Source: Bacillus benzoevorans
GTDB taxonomy: Bacteria; Bacillota; Bacilli; Bacillales; Cytobacillaceae
Length of the DNA stretch: 64,000 bases
Direction: 5' to 3'
NCBI RefSeq assembly: GCF_014207535.1
Contig: NZ_JACHGK010000015.1
Location: forward strand, 1 to 64,000
Both the position numbers and the translations under genes were made by a program. Positions within the stretch are counted from its first letter, which is position 1. Every line of letters starts with the position of its first letter. Positions 43,744 to 52,114 of this stretch are shown here, one piece after another. The notes beneath the pieces were generated by a model. That model was not told where the DNA came from. It saw only the letters and a program-made list of their open reading frames with translations, and made no database searches.

Positions 43744-43768
43744 TCTATTATAAGGAGATCTTTTTACA

Positions 43769-44608
43769 ATGGATTTTTTTGAAATTCTAAAAGCGATCAT
43801 TTTAGGAATGGTCGAGGGATTAACGGAGTTCGCACCTGTTTCCTCCACCGGACATATGATTATTGTTGATGATATGTGGCTGAAGTCAAAGGATTTTCTC
43901 ACCCAGCCGGTAGCCAATACATTCAAAGTTGTCATTCAGCTCGGATCTATTTTGGCTACGGTCGTTGTATTTAGAGACCGATTCATTGATATTCTTGGTT
44001 TAAATCGGTTATTCCACAAGGAAAGAGCCATCACCGTTGGCGGCGGTCATTTAAACCTGATCCATGTACTGATTGGCTTGATTCCAGCCGGTGTACTCGG
44101 GGTTATATTTGAAGATTATATTGATGAAAACTTATTTTCCATTAATACTGTTGCTATTGGTTTAGTTTTAGGTGCCATTTTGATGATCATTGCCGATTTG
44201 TTCGGCGGAAGACGTCCAGTTGTTAATACGCTTGATGCGATCAGCTACAAGCAGGCATTTATCGTTGGTCTTTATCAATGTTTATCCTTATGGCCCGGCT
44301 TTTCCCGCTCAGGAGCCACTATTTCCGGAGGGGTGTTAACCGGCTTAAATCACCGCGTTGCCGCTGACTTTACTTTTATTATGGCTGTGCCAATTATGGC
44401 AGGTGCCAGTTTCATTTCTTTATTGAAAAACTGGCAGTACTTCACAATGGATGAAATGCCGTTTTTTATCGCCGGATTTATCAGCGCCTTCGTCTTTGCT
44501 CTGATTTCCATCCGCTTCTTCTTGAAACTGATTAATAAAGTTAAACTTGTGCCATTTGCGATTTACCGAATCATCGTCGCAGCGGCGATTTATATTTTAT
44601 ATCTATAA
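43769..44608 (+). CDS. uppP: Undecaprenyl-diphosphatase
   Basis: 279 residues, BacA/UppP family with about eight helices. Motif 1 is GMVEGLTEFAPVSSTGHMI (E/Q-rich loop and catalytic His region) and motif 2 is PGFSRSGATISGG. It dephosphorylates undecaprenyl diphosphate outside the cell, recycling the carrier for wall synthesis, and confers bacitracin tolerance. AAGGAG upstream; operon with the DedA gene. Confidence 0.95.
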   Translation: MDFFEILKAIILGMVEGLTEFAPVSSTGHMIIVDDMWLKSKDFLTQPVANTFKVVIQLGSILATVVVFRDRFIDILGLNRLFHKERAITVGGGHLNLIHVLIGLIPAGVLGVIFEDYIDENLFSINTVAIGLVLGAILMIIADLFGGRRPVVNTLDAISYKQAFIVGLYQCLSLWPGFSRSGATISGGVLTGLNHRVAADFTFIMAVPIMAGASFISLLKNWQYFTMDEMPFFIAGFISAFVFALISIRFFLKLINKVKLVPFAIYRIIVAAAIYILYL

Positions 44609-44615
44609 CCCAAAA

Positions 44616-44640
44616 TCAGGGCGTCACAGTGACGCCCTGA
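44616..44640. terminator. Bidirectional terminator
   Basis: TCAGGGCGTCAC, AG, and TGACGCCCTGA with A-run before and TTTTATTT after; shared by uppP and the converging DUF438 gene. Confidence 0.92.
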
Positions 44641-44664
44641 TTTTATTTGAACCATTTTCCTGAC

Positions 44665-45918
44665 TTATGATAAAATCCGTTTTTCTCCTTCTAATGCGCG
44701 GATTTCGGATACATTTTGCGTGAATTCCAGTGTGCCCATGTACTTACCAGCTTCATCACGGACAGCGAAATAGCGGATGTAAATGAATTTGTCTCCCATG
44801 TTAATCCAGAAGTCCTCGACGTCCTTCGTACCTGATTTGAAATCCTCCAGTAATTTTTCCACCACATGAACGCTTTGCGGCGGATGGCAATTTTGCACAG
44901 TCCGGCCGATAACGGCTTTTGTTCTTGCAAAGATTCTTTCTTTCCCGTGAGAAAAATAGCGCACAACATCATTTTCATCGATAAAGGTCAGATCAACCGG
45001 CATATGGTTAAGCAGCGTTTCTAATTGTTTTAGTGAAACAATTCCTGTTTCAAAGCGGATATAGCCATCAAAGCCTGCTTCTTCGGCTGCCTCCCCCATT
45101 TCTACAATCAATGGGTGGCGCTTCGGTTTCCAGACCAATTCCGGTGCGGTCAAGCAAAAACCAATCGCTTCGCTTTCAGCTGCTATTTTAACCCATTCAT
45201 CTTCTGTTAATGTCTCTAGACACATAGGGAAGAGAATCTCTTCCTCTTTAAAAATCATTTCGCTTACTTCTTTAATCACCTGATCCAAGATCTCAGTCAC
45301 TTCTCTTTTATAGCCTCCGTAGCTCGTTAACGCTCTTTTCGCATCTTTAATGACAAAGCGGATATCATCATCGACGCCCCACATGACCTTTGTCGGACCA
45401 AAGATTCCGTATTTCTCTAAATATGGGAAGAGGAGATTTTCCTTTCTTGAATAATGCTTATCTACATCCCACAACAGGTTCAAATCTTCAATCAGTTTGA
45501 AGCGGTTTTCATCAGAATCCTCTTTTTCAAACCGTTCCTTGTGCAGCTGCAGCTTGAAGTTCACCAACATATCGATTTCTTTATTTTCCATTTTCCATGT
45601 ATGAATAGGGTGTCCAGGCTCATCCTCTGGTTTTTCTGAACGATGAATTTCTTCGATGGAACCCTTGAACACTTCTGCATGTACGGTGCATAGACGCTGA
45701 ACCTCAGAAACCGGAATTCCTTCTTCCTGCATTAATGCATGCTCCAGCTGGGAAATTTCTGCTACCGTTACATCGCCGACCGCTTCCTCAAACTTTGCTT
45801 TTACTTCAGCGACATCCTTCCCTGCATGAAGCTCTCTTATAATCTCCTTCAGCATTTCTTGGCGTTCACTTTTGTTCTCCATCACGTGTTCACGATTATT
45901 AATTAACTCGCTCATCAT
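44665..45918 (-). CDS. DUF438 protein with hemerythrin-like and PAS domains
   Basis: 417 residues. DUF438 (about 15-80), a hemerythrin-like four-helix domain (about 85-260, with His and Glu ligands in HPIHTWKMENKEID, DVDKHYSRKENLLFPYLE and FKEEEILFPM), then a PAS-like domain (about 300-410, DLTFIDENDVVRYFSHGKERIF split). Such proteins are thought to sense or handle O2, NO or iron. It follows a DUF1858 gene, and both have an Fnr-type promoter, which points to anaerobic or NO-linked work. ATG at 45918 or the next ATG three bases on; GGGAGG upstream. Confidence 0.88.
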   Translation of the reverse strand: MMSELINNREHVMENKSERQEMLKEIIRELHAGKDVAEVKAKFEEAVGDVTVAEISQLEHALMQEEGIPVSEVQRLCTVHAEVFKGSIEEIHRSEKPEDEPGHPIHTWKMENKEIDMLVNFKLQLHKERFEKEDSDENRFKLIEDLNLLWDVDKHYSRKENLLFPYLEKYGIFGPTKVMWGVDDDIRFVIKDAKRALTSYGGYKREVTEILDQVIKEVSEMIFKEEEILFPMCLETLTEDEWVKIAAESEAIGFCLTAPELVWKPKRHPLIVEMGEAAEEAGFDGYIRFETGIVSLKQLETLLNHMPVDLTFIDENDVVRYFSHGKERIFARTKAVIGRTVQNCHPPQSVHVVEKLLEDFKSGTKDVEDFWINMGDKFIYIRYFAVRDEAGKYMGTLEFTQNVSEIRALEGEKRILS

Positions 45919-45976
45919 TCATTCCTCCCGTAGTTTAGGTTCCATTAAGCCTGCGTTCGCATTACTTTTAACAGTA

Positions 45977-46204
45977 TTATTCTTTTACGCTATACCCATG
46001 TTTTTCAAATGTCTGTTTGATTTTGCTTAAGTCTATTCCGCGCATCCTGGCGCCTTTTGCGATTGTCATCACCCGTCCGGCTGTTTGCAGCATCCCCGGT
46101 TTCGTGATTTGCTCGAAACCAATCTCCTTCATGACTTCGATGACAAATGGATCTTCTGAACAAAGTTCATTAACGGTTTTATTAAAATTAATGATTTTAC
46201 TCAT
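45977..46204 (-). CDS. DUF1858 domain protein
   Basis: 75 residues, one DUF1858 domain (NKTVNELCSEDPFVIEVMKEIGF split; MLQTAGRVMTIAKGARMRGIDL). The family pairs with DUF438/hemerythrin proteins and with ScdA/RIC-type iron-sulfur repair proteins. GAGGTG lies 7 bases before the ATG. First gene of the Fnr-type operon. Confidence 0.85.
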   Translation of the reverse strand: MSKIINFNKTVNELCSEDPFVIEVMKEIGFEQITKPGMLQTAGRVMTIAKGARMRGIDLSKIKQTFEKHGYSVKE

Positions 46205-46262
46205 TACGGCTCACCTCATTAGTGAGAATTATTTATATTAAACTTATTGATAACAATTTTTA

Positions 46263-46277
46263 TGAGAACTATTCTCA
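46263..46277. promoter_or_regulatory. Fur/PerR-like inverted repeat at the DUF1858 transcription start
   Basis: TGAGAACTATTCTCA, a 6-3-6 perfect dyad over the predicted +1 of the Fnr-type promoter. A half copy, GTGAGAATTATT, lies downstream. Could be a metal- or peroxide-repressor site. Confidence 0.45.
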
Positions 46278-46283
46278 TACATT

Positions 46284-46326
46284 AGTATACTTGTATTGAA
46301 AAATACGCAACGTGATGTGTATCACT
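46284..46326 (-). promoter_or_regulatory. Fnr-dependent class II promoter of the DUF1858-DUF438 operon
   Basis: Dyad GTGA-TGTGTA-TCAC (46312-46325) fits the Bacillus Fnr box TGTGA-N6-TCACT. The minus-strand -10 TATACT (46284-46289) puts +1 at 46277, so the dyad centre is at -41.5, exactly where Fnr sites sit in B. subtilis. The -35 is poor, as expected of an activated promoter. Confidence 0.7.
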
Positions 46327-46431
46327 CTGTTCAGTGGAATATCAATCTAGAAAAATAAACGATTTGTACTATCGCGTAAGGACAGGCATACATTATATTA
46401 AACACACCTCACATAGAATTAAGGAGATTCT

Positions 46432-46917
46432 GTGTCTTTTTACCGAGGTACAGATCACCTGAGGTATTTAACACTTAAACATAGATGGATATGGTTATTA
46501 AAGACATTTAATGGAAGGAGCAGAAAACTTTTGAGGAAATGGATACCGATCACAGGACTTCTCTTTACCATCCTCGTCTTAAGTTACCTGGAATCACCTT
46601 ATTCGTTTATCAATAAAGATCATGCCCAGGTGACAAGTATCCCAAATGAAGTATTACTCGCTGAGGCTCAGAAAGAGAATCATCCTGCTTCGCAAGAACA
46701 GGAGTCTAAAGAAACCAGTAGCAACGAAAATGCGGCAGAAGATGAAGAAGTTGCACAAAACTATTCATTGGAAATGGTTTTTGAAAGCAAGTCTAAAAAA
46801 GATGGGTATATCGTTGAAACCTATCGGGAATATCAATTTTACAGAGATGAAAATGGTCAAGTGATTAAAAAAGTACCCACATCGAACTATAATTATCTGC
46901 GTTACTATGACAAATAG
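46432..46917 (+). CDS. Single-pass membrane protein of unknown function
   Basis: Up to 161 residues from GTG at 46432, five bases after AAGGAG. A basic N-terminus, one helix (about 37-55), an acidic Glu/Ser/Gln-rich linker (75-110) and a beta-rich extracytoplasmic end (SLEMVFESKSKKDGYIVETY, REYQFYRDENG). A second start, TTG about residue 33 with GGAAGGAG upstream, is possible. No family recognised. Confidence 0.6.
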   Translation: MSFYRGTDHLRYLTLKHRWIWLLKTFNGRSRKLLRKWIPITGLLFTILVLSYLESPYSFINKDHAQVTSIPNEVLLAEAQKENHPASQEQESKETSSNENAAEDEEVAQNYSLEMVFESKSKKDGYIVETYREYQFYRDENGQVIKKVPTSNYNYLRYYDK

Positions 46918-46922
46918 AAACA

Positions 46923-46958
46923 GAGCCCGGCACTCCTTTTATACGGAATGCCGGGCTC
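46923..46958. terminator. Bidirectional terminator
   Basis: GAGCCCGGCA and TGCCGGGCTC with an inner TCC/GGA pair. Confidence 0.85.
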
Positions 46959-46963
46959 TCATA

Positions 46964-47389
46964 TTATTGATGATAAAGCAGCGCTTGAGCAATGCCCACA
47001 AAATATTCAGACTCACGGATAATATGATCGATAACCACCTTGGCTGTTGGATTGGCGCTGACCGCTGCACTATTTGTTTTGATTTGCTGACATAGCTCTA
47101 TGAACTGCAGACTTTGCTTTAAACAGAATGACACCAGTTCCAGTACCTGCTGCTGCAATGCAGCGGAAATGTAATACGCCGAGCGGACGACGGTTTCAAT
47201 AAAACGGATGACCTTCTGATGGGTTTCGCCAAGGGAGGTCTCCCATTTCTTTAATGCCTCTACATATTCTGCTTCAAGATTGGACACCAATTCCCTGATC
47301 ACAACTGTATGCTCCTTCTCCTGATGCTTCCAAAACTCTGCTTCATCTAAGATACGCAGCGGCATCTGCTGGCCGTAATAATATTGCAA
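46964..47389 (-). CDS. DUF2935-like helical protein, single repeat
   Basis: 141 residues, all-helical. LRILDEAEFWKHQEKEHTVVI resembles the first repeat of DUF2935 proteins, which usually have two such units and about 260 residues, so this would be a half-length form. The pattern of His and Glu (HQEKEH, HIIRESEYF) suggests a ferritin- or hemerythrin-like metal site. TTG start directly after an AGAGG; the next Met is 8 codons in. Confidence 0.6.
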   Translation of the reverse strand: MQYYYGQQMPLRILDEAEFWKHQEKEHTVVIRELVSNLEAEYVEALKKWETSLGETHQKVIRFIETVVRSAYYISAALQQQVLELVSFCLKQSLQFIELCQQIKTNSAAVSANPTAKVVIDHIIRESEYFVGIAQALLYHQ

Positions 47390-47524
47390 CCTCTATTCCC
47401 CCTCATATGATCTTCATCACAATATATGAGGGACAGACCGTTGATATACCTCGGATCCAGTAATAGAGCCGGGATTCATGAAATCGGGGCCGAACTTAAA
47501 AGATTCTGCAGTCTTGGAATAAGG

Positions 47525-47905
47525 TTACTCTTTTTCCATTACGGCAAAGTAGTTTTCTTCATTATCGGCAAAATTAAATACTCTGCCGGTTGGCATATTT
47601 ACAATTTCTCCGACCGTAATTTTTTTATTTAATAAGTCACGGTGTAATTGTTCAAGATTCTCCGCGAAAAACATTAAAGAAGGAGTAGCAAGATTTAATT
47701 CAGGGGACATTTTCGCAACGAAATCCTTATTGTGCAGAATGAGGCTTGTTTCTGCACCTTTTTTTGGAGCCATTTCAATCCATCTCAATCCCTGATTATT
47801 GTTCTCTTCCGCTATTACCGTGAAGCCCAATTTATCTGTCCAAAATTTCACTGCCTCATCTTGATCGTTGACATACAGCATAATTTGTCCGACTTTACTA
47901 AACAT
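47525..47905 (-). CDS. VOC (glyoxalase/bleomycin-resistance) family protein
   Basis: 126 residues with the paired beta-alpha-beta-beta-beta units of the VOC fold (VGQIMLYVNDQDEAVKFWTDK cut, FGNFADNEENYFAVME-like end). Metal ligands are partly seen (Gln/His near the N-terminus, Glu at the end). Function unknown. AAGGAG lies 9 bases before the ATG. Confidence 0.82.
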   Translation of the reverse strand: MFSKVGQIMLYVNDQDEAVKFWTDKLGFTVIAEENNNQGLRWIEMAPKKGAETSLILHNKDFVAKMSPELNLATPSLMFFAENLEQLHRDLLNKKITVGEIVNMPTGRVFNFADNEENYFAVMEKE

Positions 47906-48009
47906 AGTCCTTTCACTCCTTCATTAAAAAGATGCTTTTTCTATCAAAATTAAATTCCTTGCCGGGAAGTAAAAACCCTTTTGATTTCTCTTTCCTTTAT
48001 TCGGTTTTA

Positions 48010-49461
48010 TTATTGAATCCATTCATATAGAGTAATTTCATGATAAACAGGGTCATAAACAGGATCGGATTGGAACGTTTTAACCTTTTTCATTTTGCCT
48101 GAAAGATCTATCCCTTGTTGCAAAAAACCTTCAGCCACTTTATTGGTTATATAGATATGATTATTTCCATAATAAGTTATATCGTGTAAGAAAACCTCGT
48201 ATGTTATGATCTCTTTATGAGGAATGGTAACATTGAGATAGTCTAAAACCCTTGCTTCTTCCCATGTATAAACAATAGAGTGTTTGCCCATTTTCTGTAT
48301 GTATTGTGCCAATTGATAGCTGGCAGGAATCTGGGTAGCTTGCGTATGAATCATATCCACAGATTTTAGCACACAAGACCAAAGCAAAACGATACAAAGA
48401 CCAGTCACCAAAGGGCGGAACCATTTCTTTGAAATCGTCACAAACAGGACAAACAGGAGAAACAGGACAGCAGGAACGATATGCCGGGGTTTATCTACAT
48501 TTTGCGCCAATAACGCCCAGATAATATAACTTGCAGCCATCACATATGCCAGTGAAAGTTTTTGCAAACTCCACTTAAAATGAAATAAACTCAGCAGCCA
48601 TAACGCGGTCATGATAGCAGCGATAAAAATGGATAACGATGAAAGTCCATGCCAAAAGAGGTTAGTGAATAGCAAGGTGATCGTCCGCTGCAAAATGGAT
48701 TGATCGCTTGAGACTGCTGTATTCCCCCAATCATTAAAATGACCGTTCGTGAAAGCAAGAGCAAGTTTCACAAATCCGGTGACACTTCCTTCAGAAAAAA
48801 CAAGCCCGCTTACCCACACTAACTGAAATAGCAATGCAAACAGGATTCGTATACTCAACTGCTGCAGGTTATACTCCGCCCGCTTTTTCCAAAACAAATA
48901 AATTAACCCGACTCCAAAAGGGATATAAGACAGACGAATTCCAAGTAATAAACTAAAAAGAACGAGCGGCAGCCAGTCTCCGCGGCGGTCATTCATCCGA
49001 ACAGCCCTGTCAACGCTCCAGAAATACCACCATAATGCGGCTAATCCTGCTCCTTCTGACATCGGCTGATTTACAGTGACAAGTACATATGGAGAAGAGT
49101 AAATCATCGCAGTAATCAGGAAACTCAAATGTGGTGAAACATACCTTCTTGCCAGCCTATAAATGGGGAATACTGCACTAAAATAAAAGAGAATATTAAA
49201 TACCGTTAATGAAGCCGTTTGCTCCCCTATGAATTGATGAATAAACAATCCTCCGAGAATAAAATAAGGATAGCCAGGAAAATGCGGCTGCATCGCCATA
49301 ATATCAAATCGTTGCAGCGCAAGGGAATAATCGACTTGATCCCATGTAGCAGCGAAATCATTAAGATACCTTAATTGGTACAGGAACAAAATGAGGATAG
49401 CCGACACACTAGTTATAACCAGAAGTATGTGATACCATTCAACTTTTCTGCGTATTTCCAT
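48010..49461 (-). CDS. Multi-pass membrane glycosyltransferase (GT-C fold)
   Basis: 483 residues, about eleven helices. The first extracytoplasmic loop has Asp residues typical of GT-C lipid-linked sugar transferases (TWDQVDYSLALQRFD, then HFPGYPYF). The C-terminal soluble part (about 400-483) has mixed alpha/beta character. A polyprenyl-phosphate sugar donor is expected. Precedes the iron island on the same strand and may belong with the glycan genes beyond it. Confidence 0.75.
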   Translation of the reverse strand: MEIRRKVEWYHILLVITSVSAILILFLYQLRYLNDFAATWDQVDYSLALQRFDIMAMQPHFPGYPYFILGGLFIHQFIGEQTASLTVFNILFYFSAVFPIYRLARRYVSPHLSFLITAMIYSSPYVLVTVNQPMSEGAGLAALWWYFWSVDRAVRMNDRRGDWLPLVLFSLLLGIRLSYIPFGVGLIYLFWKKRAEYNLQQLSIRILFALLFQLVWVSGLVFSEGSVTGFVKLALAFTNGHFNDWGNTAVSSDQSILQRTITLLFTNLFWHGLSSLSIFIAAIMTALWLLSLFHFKWSLQKLSLAYVMAASYIIWALLAQNVDKPRHIVPAVLFLLFVLFVTISKKWFRPLVTGLCIVLLWSCVLKSVDMIHTQATQIPASYQLAQYIQKMGKHSIVYTWEEARVLDYLNVTIPHKEIITYEVFLHDITYYGNNHIYITNKVAEGFLQQGIDLSGKMKKVKTFQSDPVYDPVYHEITLYEWIQ

Positions 49462-49544
49462 ATAACCACCCTTCTAAATAAGCATGCAGCAGTTAGGCAT
49501 AGAAAAAGCACAAGGGCAATTCCTTGTACTTTTCCTGAAAACAC

Positions 49545-50474
49545 TTATTTTTTTTGATTACTTACAGCTGCAGTTTCTAAATCTTTTGTCTCTTCTTTAA
49601 CGCTTTGCTGTACATCATCAGATCGATAAGAAGTCAATAAATAGATACCAGCAAAATAGCCGACATAAGCAATAACCTCTTCAATGGATGGCATAGATGA
49701 ATAGCCAAACAATGCTTTTAAAAAGATGCCAATTTCCCCTGACAATAACGGTGCGGTTCCATGATCACGCACATAATGTTCATAATCAATTGGGTGCTCT
49801 GGAAGAATCCAGGTCAAATCGTATAGATGCGGAATAATGCTCCCGATAATCTCTAAGTCTTGCATCATTGAGATAGCCTGAACCAGCAAGCCGGCAGCAA
49901 TTAAAATGATAAATGCCCCTGTAACTTTAAAAAATGTCTTCAGCGATATTTTCATCGTTCCTTTAAAGAATAAGTAAGAAACAACGACTGCAATGATGAC
50001 ACCCGTAATGGCTCCCCATCCTTGCATCGCGGCACCAATATTCCCGCCTGTAATGGCCGCAAAGAAAAATACAGTTTCAATCCCTTCCCTAAGGACCACC
50101 AAGAATGAGTGGATGACCATCCCAATAACATTACCTGTTGAAATGAACTTACTCATCTTGTCTTCTGTGTTTCCTTTTAAGTCCCGGCTATGACCCGCCA
50201 TCCAAAATACCATTTGCGTCAATAGGAGAGCAGAAATAATCATAATGCTTATTTTCAAGTACATTTCGCTGACCATAGCCGCAAAGCCTGTGAATACAAG
50301 CTGAAATAACATCGCAGCCCCAACACTGGCCAATATGGCAAGCCCGGCCCCCAGCCAGATAAATTTTGTGTACTTCTTGTTATCCGTTCTTTTCAAGTAT
50401 GTCGTGATAATTCCTACAATCAGCAAAGCTTCAAGAGCCTCGCGAAATGTAATTAATAATGCCTGTATTTCCAT
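49545..50474 (-). CDS. efeU: FTR1-family iron permease
   Basis: 309 residues, seven predicted helices. Both iron-binding signatures are intact: REALE (11-15) and REGIE (129-133). In FTR1/EfeU systems ferrous iron is oxidised outside and passed through the permease. The N-terminal extracellular domain present in B. subtilis EfeU (YwbL, about 480 residues) is missing and seems to be encoded separately by the gene just upstream. Fur-type promoter at 51286. Confidence 0.9.
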   Translation of the reverse strand: MEIQALLITFREALEALLIVGIITTYLKRTDNKKYTKFIWLGAGLAILASVGAAMLFQLVFTGFAAMVSEMYLKISIMIISALLLTQMVFWMAGHSRDLKGNTEDKMSKFISTGNVIGMVIHSFLVVLREGIETVFFFAAITGGNIGAAMQGWGAITGVIIAVVVSYLFFKGTMKISLKTFFKVTGAFIILIAAGLLVQAISMMQDLEIIGSIIPHLYDLTWILPEHPIDYEHYVRDHGTAPLLSGEIGIFLKALFGYSSMPSIEEVIAYVGYFAGIYLLTSYRSDDVQQSVKEETKDLETAAVSNQKK

Positions 50475-50506
50475 GAATTCTCACCTCTCCCCTACGATCA
50501 AACAGC

Positions 50507-51265
50507 TTATTTTTTTAATTTTCTTTTTCTTCTAGCTGCGATAATGACAACAATGATGATCGCGGCAATAATAATGATTGGAAGCCAATTTCGAATATTG
50601 GATAAATCAGTCCAATCCTTATTATTTTTTTCGGTTGTTGCAGCACTTTCAGAAAAATGTCCAACTTCCAAACTTTTTATATTAAACTCTGCTTGAAGAC
50701 TTGAAAGAATCGTCTTTTTACTTGCCTTAAAAGTCTCTAAATCGGCTTCTTTCTGCCCCACGCCAAAAAGTCCAGGGTTTCCTAACGATTCTAAAGCCTT
50801 GTCAAATTCTGCATTGATATTTTTATCAAGATCTGAATTTTTTGCTTCTACTTTTGGGGATAGTGCTTCATAGGTAGCAAACCCCTTTGCCAGCAGCCGT
50901 TTACTCGTATCAAACTCAGAGAAATTCTTTTCAACGTTTTCCAAACGCCGGGCAATATTTAATATAAGAAGTTCATCCATATTTTTGACCGTCTGTTCTT
51001 TGTCTTGAGCCTCTAAATTTTGCAGAATAACGCTCGAAGGATCGGGTCCCATATGCATATCAACTTCTTCTTTTACGGTTTCATAATGTTTTCGTGCTGT
51101 ATTGAAGTCTGGCGGGTTTTTGTCTAATTCTATCATCATTTCTTTATAGACCTCAGCCAAGTCTTCCTTATTTGGATCACCATATGTATAAGCATTAGCC
51201 GTTATAGAGAATAAATGGGTGAGGAGGAAAATAACTGTAAATGATAGAAGCATTCGTTTTTTCAT
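50507..51265 (-). CDS. Extracellular membrane-anchored partner of the FTR1 permease
   Basis: 252 residues. Signal peptide ending near ANA (about 24), a helical extracellular domain with Glu/Asp/His residues (VDMHMGPDPSS), then a C-terminal helix (about 222-243) and a basic tail. It is 32 bases upstream of the permease and probably corresponds to the N-terminal domain of longer FTR1 proteins, now a separate anchored subunit; that is inferred from position and composition. ATG at 51265 is 8 bases after AAAGGAG. Confidence 0.72.
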   Translation of the reverse strand: MKKRMLLSFTVIFLLTHLFSITANAYTYGDPNKEDLAEVYKEMMIELDKNPPDFNTARKHYETVKEEVDMHMGPDPSSVILQNLEAQDKEQTVKNMDELLILNIARRLENVEKNFSEFDTSKRLLAKGFATYEALSPKVEAKNSDLDKNINAEFDKALESLGNPGLFGVGQKEADLETFKASKKTILSSLQAEFNIKSLEVGHFSESAATTEKNNKDWTDLSNIRNWLPIIIIAAIIIVVIIAARRKRKLKK

Positions 51266-51285
51266 ACCTATTTCTCCTTTCAATA

Positions 51286-51314
51286 ATGATAATGATTATC
51301 ATTATTTATGTCAA
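51286..51314 (-). promoter_or_regulatory. Fur-controlled promoter of the FTR1 operon
   Basis: Minus-strand -35 TTGACA (51309-51314), 17-bp spacer, -10 TATCAT (51286-51291). The Fur box TGATAATGATTATCA (51287-51301), a perfect 7-1-7 repeat, covers the -10 and spacer. Confidence 0.88.
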
Positions 51315-51316
51315 TA

Positions 51317-52114
51317 TTATTTTGCGATTGGCATTCCTTTTTTATGAATATCTTCATTAAAATTCAACTTACCTAGTATTTCCAAATCACATGCATTCTT
51401 TTGGATATCAATTTTTTCCACCTTTCGATTCCATTCCTTCCAGATAGCTGGCAGAACGGATGATAAATATCCCTTAAATGTGATAAAGGATGCCCCAGTT
51501 GAACGAACATGATATGGAATAGGAACTTCCTTCACCTGAAATCCCTTTCGAACAAGGTTTAACGTCAGGACTTGTGCATAATTATAGTCATGAATAATTT
51601 CGCCATGCTCTAACGCTTGTCTTGTAAAAGCCCTCATCCCGGACTGTCCGTCGTAAATCCGTTTCTTCAATAACAGGCTTTGAAGAAACGTAAAACAATA
51701 GTTTCCCAAACGGCGATGAAGCTTCATGCCCTTTATTGTACCCAAAAAGCGGGACCCCATTGTATAATCCGCCTCACCTTGGAAAATAGGCTGTAACAGA
51801 TGCGGTATGTAATCGGCAGGATACTCCCCATCCGCGTCGATCATAACCCCAATATCCGCACCCCTTTCAAAGCATTCACGCAGTCCAGCACGAACTGCCG
51901 CACCAAGTCCCTGGTTTTTCGGAAAACTGACAATATAGTCTGCACCCGCTCTTTTTGATACTTCAACGGTTGCATCCTTGGAACCGTCATCAATGACCAA
52001 TACTTTCACATTCACTTTGTCATGAAAGTTTCTCGGAATATTCTTAATGACAGCCCCAATTGATTGCTCCTCGTTGTAAGCCGGTAAAAATACAATCACT
52101 TGAAGTTTATTCAT
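51317..52114 (-). CDS. Family 2 glycosyltransferase
   Basis: 265 residues, GT-A fold of the dolichol-phosphate-mannose-synthase type: FLPAYNEEQSIGAVI, VIDDGSKDAT, MIDADGEYPADYI (DXD-like). No membrane helix, so it probably makes a polyprenyl-phosphate sugar in the cytoplasm. ATGA overlap with the phosphodiesterase gene. Last gene of the four-gene glycan operon; its stop is 3 bases from the FTR1 promoter. Confidence 0.85.
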   Translation of the reverse strand: MNKLQVIVFLPAYNEEQSIGAVIKNIPRNFHDKVNVKVLVIDDGSKDATVEVSKRAGADYIVSFPKNQGLGAAVRAGLRECFERGADIGVMIDADGEYPADYIPHLLQPIFQGEADYTMGSRFLGTIKGMKLHRRLGNYCFTFLQSLLLKKRIYDGQSGMRAFTRQALEHGEIIHDYNYAQVLTLNLVRKGFQVKEVPIPYHVRSTGASFITFKGYLSSVLPAIWKEWNRKVEKIDIQKNACDLEILGKLNFNEDIHKKGMPIAK

